From a virus, in the IMG/VR virus record IMGVR_UViG_3300048833_000639, positions 1-20,605 of that record: 20,605 bases of DNA; one strand, written 5' to 3'. The translations under genes and the position numbers were made by a program. Position 1 is the stretch's first letter. Each line of letters starts with the position of its first letter. This document shows, one piece after another, positions 1 through 6,846 of the stretch. Below the pieces are notes generated by a model, which was not told the origin of the DNA, searched no databases, and saw only the letters and a list, made by a program, of their open reading frames with translations.

Positions 1-140
1 TCCGCATCACCGGCCCGAAGTGCAGCGAGATGGTGATCGCATCGGCTTCGCCATCGGATCACCGAGACACCAAGAACTTCAAGCGCGACCTGAACAAGTC
101 GGCGCGCAATGTGGGGCTCCTGCCGCCCCTTGAGGGGTGA
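1..140 (+). CDS. C-terminal end of an unidentified protein (partial)
   Basis: An open frame runs in from the left edge (codons begin at base 3) and stops at TGA 138-140. About 45 residues are visible, ending in a basic stretch followed by LLPPLEG. No family is recognisable from this tail. The stop overlaps the start of the next gene in a TGATG arrangement, which supports a genuine cotranslated gene. The start and most of the protein lie outside the window. Confidence 0.6.
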   Translation, partial: RITGPKCSEMVIASASPSDHRDTKNFKRDLNKSARNVGLLPPLEG

Positions 141-670
141 TGGCTGTGACCACCTGCGAGACCCTCGAACAGATCAGCCAGGAGGGCTACACGGTCCTCC
201 TGGTCGCGATCACACCAGCTGGCGAGGACACCCGCTACGAGGTCCAGTGCACCTATGGCCGGGACCACGAGACCGAGGAGTTCGACGACTTCGCCAAGGC
301 CCACGCCGGCTACCGGACGGTCGTGCGTCAGGCGTTCGGCATCAACGTGCCCTACAAGGCGCCGGTGGCCGTCATGCCGCCTTCAGCGCCCGAGGATCCC
401 TATTCGATCGGCGCCGTCGACCTGATGTTCATGTATCACGGGCGCATCAAGCAGGCGGGCCCAGGCTCGGCTGCCATGAGCCAGACTCTAGAGGAGATGG
501 GGCGAGACCCGCTGGTCCATAAGTTCGCCGGCGAGATCCTCGAGAACATGACCGCCCAGGCGGGCTGGGTCGTGGGCTCCATGCGTCAGATCCTGCGCGA
601 CCTCATCAAGGCGCAGCGCGAAGCCGAGACCGCAGAGATCCAGGCGCTGCCGAATTTCGGCCGGTTCTGA
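140..670 (+). CDS. Hypothetical protein, 176 aa
   Basis: The ATG at 140 overlaps the preceding stop (TGATG) and has GAGGGG a few bases upstream, so I prefer it to the GTG at 137. The product is soluble, acidic in its first half, and ends in a helical, charged segment (IKAQREAETAEIQ). I see no signal peptide, membrane segment or known motif. The C-terminal half alternates helix-forming stretches, so a small all-alpha or alpha/beta fold is likely. It is probably cotranscribed with the upstream partial gene. It lies in a run of short phage-type genes, so a non-structural accessory role is plausible but only inferred. Confidence 0.7.
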   Translation: MAVTTCETLEQISQEGYTVLLVAITPAGEDTRYEVQCTYGRDHETEEFDDFAKAHAGYRTVVRQAFGINVPYKAPVAVMPPSAPEDPYSIGAVDLMFMYHGRIKQAGPGSAAMSQTLEEMGRDPLVHKFAGEILENMTAQAGWVVGSMRQILRDLIKAQREAETAEIQALPNFGRF

Positions 671-720
671 TGGGTCTTCACAGGGTCGACGAGACACCTG
701 CTGTATCCCAAAAAGCACAT

Positions 721-729
721 TGCTATAGT
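721..729 (+). promoter_or_regulatory. Extended -10 promoter candidate for the 771 gene
   Basis: TTGCTATAGT contains TGN directly before TATAGT (724-729), an extended -10 of the sigma-70 type. No good -35 is present at 17 bp, as expected for extended -10 promoters. It lies about 42 bp before the 771 start. A small inverted element (AAGCG...CGCTT) follows in the leader. Confidence 0.4.
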
Positions 730-770
730 CTAAGGACTGAAGCGATGAGCGCTTTCGGAACAACAGGAGA

Positions 771-1178
771 ATGGTTTTGGCTACCCAGCGCAATGTAGAC
801 GCCCTGATCAGGGTTCTACGCGACGAACATCTGTCCGTGGGAGGAGAGGTCGTAGGCTTCAATATGGGCACCTTTGTCGGGCGCACCAGCAGCCATCCGT
901 CCCTTTCGGATCACTACGGCTTCAACTGCCGCACCGTCGCTTGCATCGCTGGGCACGCCTACCTGATGGCGACCAAGGCCACGACCACGTCAGCGATCAA
1001 CGCCTCATCCGAGGAGATCGAGACCGTCGCCGCGGAGTTCCTGGGCCTCGATGCCGATCAGGCAGCGCTCCTGTTCTTCGACCTTCCCGACCATCTGACC
1101 CTGTCGGATGTCACCGTAGCGCAGGCGATCGCGACGCTGGAGCGGCTGCGCGACACCGGCAAGATCACCTGGCAGTAG
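771..1178 (+). CDS. Hypothetical phage protein with CRTVACIAGHA motif, 135 aa
   Basis: The ATG is preceded by AGGAGA at good spacing. Residues near 53-63 read CRTVACIAGHAYL. This resembles the CGTxACxAGxA signature of a widespread uncharacterised family of small phage and plasmid proteins; the resemblance is from memory. The second half is helical, with a leucine-rich terminal segment (TVAQAIATLERLRDTG). No membrane segment or enzymatic motif is recognised. It has its own promoter candidate and is followed after 10 bp by the next small gene, so it probably heads a four-gene operon that ends at the 1946 terminator. Confidence 0.75.
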   Translation: MVLATQRNVDALIRVLRDEHLSVGGEVVGFNMGTFVGRTSSHPSLSDHYGFNCRTVACIAGHAYLMATKATTTSAINASSEEIETVAAEFLGLDADQAALLFFDLPDHLTLSDVTVAQAIATLERLRDTGKITWQ

Positions 1179-1188
1179 GAGCAACCTG

Positions 1189-1320
1189 ATGGATGATGAG
1201 TTCGACACGACCTACGCCGACCGGGTGCACGACACTGCCGCGGGCTACATCGCCGACGGTATGGATGAGGAGGCCGCCTACGAGCTGGCCATGCAGGAGG
1301 AACCGGCGCATGCCGAATGA
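1189..1320 (+). CDS. Very small acidic protein, 43 aa
   Basis: The ATG at 1189 has AGGAG seven bases upstream. The 43-residue product begins MDDEFD, is strongly acidic (many Asp and Glu, few basic residues) and ends at TGA 1318-1320. The next gene starts inside its last codons at 1310. A clear ribosome site, tight spacing on both sides and overlap with the next start support a real gene despite its size. Function is unknown; small acidic phage proteins sometimes act as inhibitors, but nothing here shows that. Confidence 0.6.
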   Translation: MDDEFDTTYADRVHDTAAGYIADGMDEEAAYELAMQEEPAHAE

Positions 1321-1543
1321 GGATCTCGATCACTTCCAGGTCACTGTGACCTACAACGTCCTGGCGAAGGATCGCCTCGACGCGGCGAAGAAGGCCTACG
1401 CCCTCGGCGCGGAGATGTTGCCCTACGAGTTCACGGTGAAGGATGCCGCGGGCGTCGGAGAGCAGGTCTACCTCAATCAAGACCAGCGCGACGAGGCGAT
1501 GGGCCACAACACCCGCGGCGAGATGTTCGAGAGCGGTCTGTGA
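1310..1543 (+). CDS. Hypothetical protein, 77 aa
   Basis: I chose the ATG at 1310 because AGGAGG precedes it by about nine bases and the longer upstream reading only shadows the previous gene. The product opens MPNEDLDHFQVTVTYNVLA and continues with AAKKAYALG. This beta-strand-then-helix pattern is common in small phage proteins. It overlaps the previous gene by 11 nt and the next start by 4 nt (GTGA). No function is recognised. Confidence 0.65.
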   Translation: MPNEDLDHFQVTVTYNVLAKDRLDAAKKAYALGAEMLPYEFTVKDAAGVGEQVYLNQDQRDEAMGHNTRGEMFESGL

Positions 1544-1938
1544 TCCGTCTGGCCTTCATCCTGTCCGCGGCGCTGCTTCTCGCCTCGCCCGCGATCTCTC
1601 AGACGACGCCGCCCAACAAGAGCGCGTCGATCCCGAACGCCGGCAGGGTCAACTTCGACCTCGCCCTGATGATGCTGGGCAATTACATCGCAGGATGGGA
1701 ATGCCTGCGGAAGGGGAAGACCCTCGACGAATCGTTCCTTGTCATGTCGATGCAGGATCTCGGCGAGCAGCATTTCGGCATGACCAGAGCCGAAACCGGC
1801 GCCTTCATAAAGGCAGCGGTGGACCAGCAACTCGCCAGCCAGGCCAAGAGCGGGAAATGCACCGACCCGCTCCTCATGGTTCTCTGGCCGCAGTTGCTGG
1901 CCGATGCCTTCGTGGAGCTCGGCAAGATCCAGCGCTGA
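1540..1938 (+). CDS. Putative exported protein, 132 aa
   Basis: The GTG start at 1540 overlaps the previous stop (GTGA), implying translational coupling. Residues 1-21 form a classical signal peptide: MIR, a hydrophobic core of Leu, Ala and Ile, then a likely SPase I site after ASPAIS. The mature part is small and soluble, with two cysteines that could form a disulfide (in WECL and GKCTD) and helical stretches. Periplasmic location is likely. Such proteins in phage genomes may modify the host envelope or block superinfection, but this is inference. It is the last gene before the terminator at 1946. Confidence 0.7.
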   Translation: MIRLAFILSAALLLASPAISQTTPPNKSASIPNAGRVNFDLALMMLGNYIAGWECLRKGKTLDESFLVMSMQDLGEQHFGMTRAETGAFIKAAVDQQLASQAKSGKCTDPLLMVLWPQLLADAFVELGKIQR

Positions 1939-1945
1939 AACGACC

Positions 1946-1970
1946 AAGGGGCGCCAGTGGCGCCCCTTTT
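1946..1970. terminator. Bidirectional intrinsic terminator
   Basis: AAGGGGCGCC, an AGT loop, GGCGCCCC and TTTT form a near-perfect GC hairpin. It is followed by a T run on the plus strand and preceded by an A run that serves the minus strand. It sits between a plus gene ending at 1938 and a minus gene ending at 1996. Confidence 0.85.
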
Positions 1971-1995
1971 GCGTTAGCCCGCCGATCCCATGGGT

Positions 1996-2301
1996 TCAGC
2001 CCCAGCGCACGCGCGGATCCTCGGGAAACGTCATGAATGAGCGCAGCGCCTCGGGAATAGTGTCGGCCGATCCGCGCCAGAGACCGTTGACGTGATAGCC
2101 CGGCAGAGCGACGGCCGGCGCCTCGGGATCATCCTGCGGCTCATAGAGCGCGCCGATGGCGAGGATGTTGTAATAGACGCCATTGTGCCAGCCATCGGGC
2201 GGCAGTTCCGTCACGTCCAGATTGCCCGACAGAGCGCGAGCGATCTGCAAAGCCGTCTCGGCGTCGGGAAAGCGCAGGTAGAGCGGGGTGTGTTCGGTCA
2301 T
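1996..2301 (-). CDS. Small phage protein coupled to tail-fibre gene, 101 aa
   Basis: The start at 2301 overlaps the stop of the upstream fibre-like gene by 4 nt. The product begins MTEHTPLYLRFPDAETAL and contains a hydrophobic, aromatic middle (YYNILAIGALYE) and PGYHVNGLW. It looks like a compact globular protein with no membrane segment. Small genes directly downstream of tail-fibre genes often encode fibre chaperones or minor tail components, so this is a reasonable guess from position alone. It ends about 25 bp before the shared terminator at 1946-1970. Confidence 0.75.
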   Translation of the reverse strand: MTEHTPLYLRFPDAETALQIARALSGNLDVTELPPDGWHNGVYYNILAIGALYEPQDDPEAPAVALPGYHVNGLWRGSADTIPEALRSFMTFPEDPRVRWG

Positions 2302-3656
2302 GCTGCCACTGCCAGTTCTGTGAGCCGGGCGTCGGACAAGCGCGAGGGGGCGATGCCAACGAAATCATACCAGCCGTCGCCAAAGGGCGCCGATTCCGCA
2401 CTGCGCCCCAAATAGGCCGCTATTCGTGTTGGCGGCGTGCCTGCGTCACTTGCGTTTCCGCCCGCACTCTGACGTAGGCGCCGCGCTGACGCATCGAAGG
2501 CGCCGACCACGCCGAAGCGGTTCGACGCCCACGTCAGCGAAGGATTGCCCGTCACGAGAGTCGACGAGCCGTCCATCGCCAACTGCGTCCCACCCAAAGT
2601 TGATCGAAGCAGAGCCGAGCTTCCGTTGACGCCGATGAACGTGCCCTGCCCGCGAAGCATCTTCTCGCCCCTCACGACCATCGTCGCGGCGCTGCGCTGC
2701 AAGATCGCTTCGAGAACCGGGGAAAGCTCAGCCGTCTCGATTGCGCGAGTGGTGCCGGCCGGGCCGATGATCGGAGCGGATGCGAAAACGGCGTCCGGCT
2801 CGCGCTGCGGAACGGCGATGTCGAGCGTGAAGTCCTGCGCCGTCGTCGTGTTGGGGAAGCCAAAGCGAATGCAGAGCTGGGCGTCGGTGCTGGTGTGGGT
2901 AAGGAGGCGCACGGCGCGGGACAGCGTAGCGTTCAGGGTCAGATTGGTGCCGAACTGGGTGCTGGTGTTGCGCAGCTCCGCGGTCACGCCACTCAGCGAT
3001 CCTGCAGAAAGGGCCAGGAAGGCAGAACCTGCCGACACCGCTCCTGAAGCAACGACCGCCTGCGGCTCAAACCGGATATACTGACCACCCGAGGTGTTGG
3101 GCGTGCCAGCGACCCGAATGCGGCAGACCGGAAGGCCATTCACCGTCGGGTAGCTGACCGTGACCGTGAGCGAAGAGTTGAAGCCAACGGTCCAGCCAGC
3201 CGGCAGCACCCCGCCGCTCCCCAGCACTCCAGCCACGCCGCCCACCATAGACGAGTTGCAGGTGTTGACCGACTGGGCGTTCAGCCCCAGTTGCCGGCGC
3301 CCATTGATCCATTCAAACCGCGGCTGATCCACGGCGAGATCGTTGCGCCAGATGCCGTTCGCATCGGAGTAGCTGCGCGCCGAGGTGCTCGACGCCTTGA
3401 AGGCGAACCACTCGGCGAAGCTGCAGGCGCGCTTGACGCACAGCTCGGCAGCAGTCGCCGTGAGGATGTTGCCGGCAGGAACGGCCGGAATGGCATAGCG
3501 GTCGGCATTGAAATCCGCGATGGCCGCAAGATCGGCAAACTCGGGTGCGTTGAACCACCCAGCCGCGCCAGCAGCGAAGTCATCGACCGCCCGACCGAGA
3601 GCGAGCATGGACCCGCTCGCCATCAGCGGCGCCTGGAGCGGCAGGGCGAGCCGCAT
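2298..3656 (-). CDS. Tail-fibre / adhesin-like structural protein, 452 aa
   Basis: The start is the ATG at 3656 (MRLALPLQAPL), in a TGATG overlap with the preceding gene; longer readings upstream only shadow that gene. The sequence is rich in Gly, Ala, Ser and Thr, with beta-type repeats and few charges. The N-terminal third contains FADLAAIADFNADRY. The C-terminal third (about 335-452) resembles a LamG/concanavalin-like jelly-roll, with strands around FIGVNGSSALLRS and a closing FGDGWYDFVGIAPSRL. Such domains occur in phage fibres and decoration proteins that bind host glycans. I infer a virion surface protein, possibly receptor-binding. The family match is by eye. Confidence 0.7.
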   Translation of the reverse strand: MRLALPLQAPLMASGSMLALGRAVDDFAAGAAGWFNAPEFADLAAIADFNADRYAIPAVPAGNILTATAAELCVKRACSFAEWFAFKASSTSARSYSDANGIWRNDLAVDQPRFEWINGRRQLGLNAQSVNTCNSSMVGGVAGVLGSGGVLPAGWTVGFNSSLTVTVSYPTVNGLPVCRIRVAGTPNTSGGQYIRFEPQAVVASGAVSAGSAFLALSAGSLSGVTAELRNTSTQFGTNLTLNATLSRAVRLLTHTSTDAQLCIRFGFPNTTTAQDFTLDIAVPQREPDAVFASAPIIGPAGTTRAIETAELSPVLEAILQRSAATMVVRGEKMLRGQGTFIGVNGSSALLRSTLGGTQLAMDGSSTLVTGNPSLTWASNRFGVVGAFDASARRLRQSAGGNASDAGTPPTRIAAYLGRSAESAPFGDGWYDFVGIAPSRLSDARLTELAVAA

Positions 3657-3937
3657 CACTCGTTGTCCCAGACCTTGATGAACTGACCAGCGGTGTTGCG
3701 GGCGATCGAGAGCCGCAGGAAGGGCATCTTCGGCAGCCGAACAAAGCCCTCGGCCGGGTTGGTGCGGTCGGCGACGAGGTTGGCGACCGTAACCCACGGA
3801 GCGGCCGCGTTGACGCGGGCCTGAACCTGAACCTCGGCATCGGCCTTGGCCGCGGCGAGCTGGAGAATGGTCTCACCGGCCGGGCTCCAGACAGCGGAGT
3901 CGCCAGAGGCGGTCGTGACGTCAAGGCGAAGGGGCAA
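3656..3937 (-). CDS. Small structural-type protein, 93 aa (TTG start)
   Basis: The only start available between the upstream in-frame stop and the conserved-looking body is TTG at 3937, with GAGGA about eight bases before it. The product (MPLRLDVTTASG...) is beta-rich and ends FIKVWDNE. It has an internal alanine-rich stretch (LQLAAAKADAEVQVQARV). Its stop overlaps the next start (TGATG), so it heads a three-gene unit with the fibre-like gene. Position suggests a virion or tail-tip component; no specific family is recognised. Confidence 0.65.
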   Translation of the reverse strand: MPLRLDVTTASGDSAVWSPAGETILQLAAAKADAEVQVQARVNAAAPWVTVANLVADRTNPAEGFVRLPKMPFLRLSIARNTAGQFIKVWDNE

Positions 3938-3970
3938 AAGCGGGATCCTCGGGCAGGTAAAAGGGCCTCT

Positions 3971-3999
3971 AGATTACCGTCTCCATGGAGTTAAGTAAA
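3971..3999 (-). promoter_or_regulatory. Minus-strand promoter for the tail-fibre unit
   Basis: Reading the minus strand, TTTACT (3999-3994) and TAATCT (3976-3971) are separated by exactly 17 bp, a reasonable sigma-70 match. The -35 lies inside the palindromic operator at 3991-4010, so a bound regulator should block it. It sits 34 bp before the TTG start of the 93-aa gene. Confidence 0.5.
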
Positions 4000-4010
4000 C
4001 GCTTATTTAT
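3991..4010. promoter_or_regulatory. Palindromic operator, copy 1
   Basis: TTAAGTAAACGCTTATTTAT matches the palindrome GTAAGTAA-N4-TTACTTAC with a few changes, keeping TAAGTAA ACGC TTA. It overlaps the -35 of the minus-strand promoter and lies upstream of the divergent plus gene at 4083. Three further copies are at 12929, 16800 and 19179. Confidence 0.6.
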
Positions 4011-4044
4011 TGCCGCTCGCAGCCTGCCGCACTCCAATCGAGCG

Positions 4045-4074
4045 CTCGCTACAACGAGACGTAGCAACAGCGAG
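4045..4074 (+). promoter_or_regulatory. Leader hairpin with AGCAAC loop motif
   Basis: CTCGCT (4045-4050) and AGCGAG (4069-4074) form a 6-bp stem whose loop contains GTAGCAAC. The hairpin ends 8 bp before the ATG at 4083. The same plan, a stem with CAGCAAC in the loop close to a start codon, recurs at 4388 and 6601 and more loosely at 9374 and 10556. Confidence 0.4.
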
Positions 4075-4082
4075 AGACGCCG

Positions 4083-4352
4083 ATGACCACCGCGACGATG
4101 AAGATCCTGAACAAGCAGGCGAAGGACGGCTCCGGGAAGGAGTTCTCCGTCTGGAGCCTGTTCCTGCTCGACGGCGAGACCGAAAAGGTCGTGCCGATGG
4201 TGATTGGTGACGAGGCAATCGAAGAGCCGATGTTCGCCAATCGTGACGAGCTGGTCGAGATGCTGGAGGATTCCGGCATGTCCGTCGCCGAAGACGGCAC
4301 CGTCACGATCGCGACCGAGGTCGAGATGGTGAAGCTCGCAACGACGCACTGA
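4083..4352 (+). CDS. Hypothetical protein, 89 aa
   Basis: The ATG at 4083 follows GAGAGACGCCG. The product is small, acidic and soluble (MTTATMKILNKQAKDGSGKE..., then VVPMVIGDEAIEEP). It has a beta-rich first half and a helix around FANRDELVEMLEDSG. No motif is recognised. It is the first of a long plus-strand run of tiny genes. Its stop (4350-4352) lies inside the CTGACCGTCAGC element that precedes the next gene, so the next transcription unit begins at once. Confidence 0.65.
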   Translation: MTTATMKILNKQAKDGSGKEFSVWSLFLLDGETEKVVPMVIGDEAIEEPMFANRDELVEMLEDSGMSVAEDGTVTIATEVEMVKLATTH

Positions 4353-4426
4353 CCGTCAGCGCCCAGCCGTCTTCCAAGCGCGTGCGTGCGACTCTCTGAC
4401 TGTCAGCAACGCGAACAGAGAGTCGC
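4349..4426 (+). promoter_or_regulatory. Promoter/leader module A: CTGACCGTCAGC box plus 11-bp hairpin
   Basis: CTGACCGTCAGCGCCC (4349-4364) is followed after 25 bp by GACTCTCT. The latter is part of a perfect 11-bp inverted repeat, GCGACTCTCTG (4388-4398) and CAGAGAGTCGC (4416-4426), with TGTCAGCAACGCG in the loop. The ATG at 4430 follows immediately. The same module with identical 25-bp spacing precedes the 6631 gene. It is probably a phage-specific promoter with a structured leader. Confidence 0.6.
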
Positions 4427-4429
4427 ACC

Positions 4430-4792
4430 ATGAACCCCGTTCAACTCACATTCGACCGCGATTTCGAGCAGGTCGTGCTCCGCATGCCCGTCGAGCCCGA
4501 GCACTGCGCGCGTCTTCGCAGCGCCCTCGACACCGGCGTCCTGCAGCACAGCCACTATTTCGGCTTCACCGGCGATCCGGTCGACGACCCGACCTTCTTC
4601 ATCGACGCCTTCGTCGAGGTCGAGGGTCGCAAGGTCTACCTCTTCGCGACCGAGGAACAGGACGAGATCCGCATGTCGGTCAGCGCCCGCAACCTGAACG
4701 GGCTCGACTACACCGACTTCCGCCCGGACATGGACGGCGCCTGGGTCGATTTCGTCCAGCCCCTGCGCAAGATCCTGGAGATCCTTCAATGA
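4430..4792 (+). CDS. Hypothetical protein, 120 aa
   Basis: The ATG at 4430 lies directly after the leader hairpin module. There is no strong Shine-Dalgarno apart from AGAGAG in the stem, so translation may depend on opening the hairpin. The acidic product (MNPVQLTFDRDFEQ...) has alternating strands such as RKVYLFATEEQDEIRMSVS, compatible with a beta-sheet fold, and a closing helix RKILEILQ. No catalytic motif is recognised. The stop overlaps the next start by 4 nt (ATGA), so translation is coupled to the 4789 gene. Confidence 0.65.
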   Translation: MNPVQLTFDRDFEQVVLRMPVEPEHCARLRSALDTGVLQHSHYFGFTGDPVDDPTFFIDAFVEVEGRKVYLFATEEQDEIRMSVSARNLNGLDYTDFRPDMDGAWVDFVQPLRKILEILQ

Positions 4793-4998
4793 GCACCGAA
4801 ACCAAGAAGCTCGAAGCCTTTCTCGTCGCGGCGATGACGGTCGCATCCGATGGCGAGACGCCGGAGACCAACAGCCTGTGCCCGGAGGAGTTCGGGCGCG
4901 TCGTCACCCGTGACGAGGACACCCTTGTCTACATGGAAGACGGGGCCGGCAACGTCCTGCGCCGCTATCGCGTTCACTTCCACCTGCAGGCGCTATGA
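4789..4998 (+). CDS. Hypothetical protein, 69 aa
   Basis: ATGA overlap with the upstream stop fixes the start at 4789. The product is a small soluble acidic protein with one helix (KKLEAFLVAAMTVAS) followed by beta-type sequence (DTLVYMEDGAGNVLRRYRVHF). No family is recognised. It also overlaps the following gene by 4 nt, so it is the middle of a tightly coupled string. Confidence 0.65.
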   Translation: MSTETKKLEAFLVAAMTVASDGETPETNSLCPEEFGRVVTRDEDTLVYMEDGAGNVLRRYRVHFHLQAL

Positions 4999-5330
4999 TG
5001 ACCACTCCCCTCCCCTCTTCCGCCGATCCCGCGCAGCCGGTGCCGGTCGAGATCCGCAAGATGCTGGTGCTGTCCACGGGGCACATCAGCAAGGCGACGG
5101 CAGACTATCTCACCAAGACCCCGGCCCAGGATTGGCCCTTCTGCGGTGGCACCTATGGTCCCTACGGCTGGTTCTTCTACGCCCATGACGAGAACGCCGG
5201 CGAGGGCGACCAGGCGATCCCGGACGACCTCTGGGCCTGCATGGTGTTCGCCCGCGCCCAGGGCTGCCCGAACCTGCTTCTGGATGAAGCCGGCGACCAC
5301 ACCGACGAACTCCCCTCCTACGACTGGTGA
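4995..5330 (+). CDS. DUF5983-like protein, 111 aa
   Basis: Starts by ATGA overlap at 4995. The sequence carries features I associate with the DUF5983 family of plasmid and phage proteins: MLVLSTGHIS near residues 24-33, an aromatic glycine segment (TYGPYGWFFYA), a central PDDLWACMVFARAQGC, and a closing LDEAG...ELPSYDW. Members are often found beside antirestriction genes on mobile elements and have no settled biochemical role. An anti-defence function here is only a guess from this company. Length is normal for the family. The match is from memory and was not searched. Confidence 0.65.
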   Translation: MMTTPLPSSADPAQPVPVEIRKMLVLSTGHISKATADYLTKTPAQDWPFCGGTYGPYGWFFYAHDENAGEGDQAIPDDLWACMVFARAQGCPNLLLDEAGDHTDELPSYDW

Positions 5331-5335
5331 AAGCC

Positions 5336-5887
5336 ATGCAGATCCATATCGCCGTCCGTCTCGATGACCACGCCCAGACCGTCTATGTCGGCACGAGCCG
5401 CGAGCAGGTGGTCGCCCAGGTTGCCGCCTACTGCCGGCAGCAGCCGCCCGACGACTGGGACGTCGCCGGTGACGCCGAGGATGTGACGCGGATCCTCGAG
5501 AAGTCCACCGACGAGCAGATCGTCCGGGCCTATTTCCGGGACGCCCACAAGGAGAGCGTCGAGTTCCACACCCAGTTCATGAACGGGCGGTTCGTGCCGA
5601 TGGCGTCTGACTTCCGGTTCGAGCTCGGCAAGACCTACCCGACGCTCGAAGGCAAGCTGGTCAGGATCATCGCCGAGAAGAACGAGCACCGCGGCTATGA
5701 GGTGGTGCAGGGCGATGATCGCGAGGACGAGGACGGCGGGCACCGCTACAACCGCTCGACCGGCGTCCACTGCCAGGGCCGCGTCACGGGCAGCCCTGAC
5801 GATTGCCCGCGCAACCTGATCCCGGTCGCGATCGATGATCCGCGGATCGTCACCCGCATGGATGCCGGCGAGTCGGTGACGGCATGA
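5336..5887 (+). CDS. Hypothetical protein, 183 aa
   Basis: I prefer the ATG at 5336 (MQIHIAVRLDDHAQ), though a GTG at 5327 overlapping the previous stop (GTGA) is possible. The first 45 residues form a beta-helix unit (VYVGTSREQVVAQVAAYCRQ). The rest is polar and acidic (DREDEDGGHRYN) with two cysteines near the end (VHCQGRVTG...DDCPRN). No enzyme motif is recognised. It is the largest gene of this small-gene cluster and overlaps the next start by 4 nt. Confidence 0.65.
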   Translation: MQIHIAVRLDDHAQTVYVGTSREQVVAQVAAYCRQQPPDDWDVAGDAEDVTRILEKSTDEQIVRAYFRDAHKESVEFHTQFMNGRFVPMASDFRFELGKTYPTLEGKLVRIIAEKNEHRGYEVVQGDDREDEDGGHRYNRSTGVHCQGRVTGSPDDCPRNLIPVAIDDPRIVTRMDAGESVTA

Positions 5888-6099
5888 AGAAGCTCCGCGC
5901 CTTCGTGTTCAACGACCGCAACGGGGCGGTGTGCTCGATCCGCAAGTGCCCCATCGGGCCGGACGCCGCCCTTAACCTCAACATCGACCAGGCGTCCAGG
6001 CATCCGGGGCTGCTGCGGATCACCCAGGACCAGGTCAAAGGCATGCTGCCGATGCTCCAGAGGTTCGCCGAGACGGGAGAACTCACCTGTGCCGATTAA
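5884..6099 (+). CDS. Hypothetical protein, 71 aa
   Basis: Starts by ATGA overlap at 5884. The small basic-leaning protein opens MKKLRAFVFNDRNGAVCSIRKCPIG, a beta-hairpin-like stretch with two cysteines. It ends with a helix (LPMLQRFAETGELTCAD). No family is recognised. The next gene begins inside its last codons. Confidence 0.6.
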   Translation: MKKLRAFVFNDRNGAVCSIRKCPIGPDAALNLNIDQASRHPGLLRITQDQVKGMLPMLQRFAETGELTCAD

Positions 6100-6280
6100 C
6101 ATCGCCATCTACCTCGACGGGCAGTGGCTCGGCATCATAGAGAGCAACCGCGAGGTCGCCGAGCCCTACTGGGAGGAGCGCAGCAAGCGCTTCTCCGAGC
6201 GCAGCTACCGACTGGTGGATGTGCCCGTCGGCACGGTGCCGGAACGTCGGCTGAAGGATCAACTCAAGAGAGCAGCATGA
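6089..6280 (+). CDS. Hypothetical protein, 63 aa (GTG start)
   Basis: The frame opens at GTG 6089, overlapping the previous gene by 11 nt, with GGGAGAA upstream as a possible ribosome site. The product reads MPINIAIYLDGQWLGI and then a charged helix (VAEPYWEERSKRFSERSY). It looks like a small beta-alpha protein. Coupling on both sides (4-nt ATGA overlap with the 6277 gene) supports it. Function is unknown. Confidence 0.55.
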   Translation: MPINIAIYLDGQWLGIIESNREVAEPYWEERSKRFSERSYRLVDVPVGTVPERRLKDQLKRAA

Positions 6281-6546
6281 CCGACGAGACCCAGACCTTC
6301 GAGGACCGCGTCGCGGCACTCACCCTGCAGCGCTACCGCGCCAAGACCGGCGTGCCCAATGCGGCGCGTCCCATCGAGGGCAAGTCCGGGCTCGCCTCGG
6401 TGCGTCTCTGGCAGGCCCTGGAGCGCGATGCGATCGAGGAGATCGCCGGCGTGAAGCGGGAGCGATCCGGCATTCATCCCGCCTGGTTCATCCTCGCCCT
6501 CCTGCTGTTCGCTCTGGCGACGATGCACGGAGGGCCGTTCGGATGA
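6277..6546 (+). CDS. Small membrane-anchored protein, 89 aa
   Basis: The ATG at 6277 overlaps the previous stop; the longer upstream reading is a shadow. The first 65 residues are polar and helical. The C-terminus holds one transmembrane segment (HPAWFILALLLFALATMHGG, about residues 66-85), making this a tail-anchored inner-membrane protein with its bulk in the cytoplasm. Small tail-anchored phage proteins can act in lysis, superinfection exclusion or abortive signalling; none can be assigned here. It ends 12 bp before promoter module B. Confidence 0.65.
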   Translation: MTDETQTFEDRVAALTLQRYRAKTGVPNAARPIEGKSGLASVRLWQALERDAIEEIAGVKRERSGIHPAWFILALLLFALATMHGGPFG

Positions 6547-6557
6547 TCCAGCCAGCG

Positions 6558-6626
6558 CTGACCGTCAGCGCCCTCCCGCAATCCGAATGACCTCGTGCGA
6601 TTCTCTCTTTGTCAGCAACGAGAGAA
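6558..6626 (+). promoter_or_regulatory. Promoter/leader module B
   Basis: CTGACCGTCAGCGCCC (6558-6573) is identical to module A. After the same 25 bp it is followed by GATTCTCT. TTCTCTC (6601-6607) pairs with GAGAGAA (6620-6626) around a loop containing TTTGTCAGCAAC. The stem sequence differs from module A while pairing is preserved, which points to a real RNA or DNA hairpin. Confidence 0.6.
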
Positions 6627-6630
6627 CGCC

Positions 6631-6843
6631 ATGAACGTCTACCAGAAGATCTCACAGACCTGGGCCGCAGCGAATGCCGACGCGCGCTCCCCGGATCCTG
6701 CGCTTGTCGCCGAGGCGCTTCGCCTTGAGCAGCAGCTCCGCTTGAACATCGAGCGCTACCTGCAGCCGTTCTCCAGCGGCCTGATCTCCGCGTCCGAGTT
6801 CGTCGCTCTGATCACCTTTGAAGCCGAACGCCCCGCGGAGTGA
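6631..6843 (+). CDS. Hypothetical helical protein, 70 aa
   Basis: The start at 6631 (MNVYQKISQTW) lies just after leader module B; the longer open frame upstream would run through that module. The product is almost wholly alpha-helical, with long runs such as ALVAEALRLEQQL and ASEFVALITFEAE, and no membrane segment. No family is recognised. It is followed after 3 bp by the 6847 gene, so it heads a unit that ends at the 7451 terminator. Confidence 0.65.
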   Translation: MNVYQKISQTWAAANADARSPDPALVAEALRLEQQLRLNIERYLQPFSSGLISASEFVALITFEAERPAE

Positions 6844-6846
6844 ACC

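Noticed and set aside
2545-3084. 179-aa plus-strand open frame
   Set aside because: Antisense to the tail-fibre-like gene; no ribosome site and a shadow composition.
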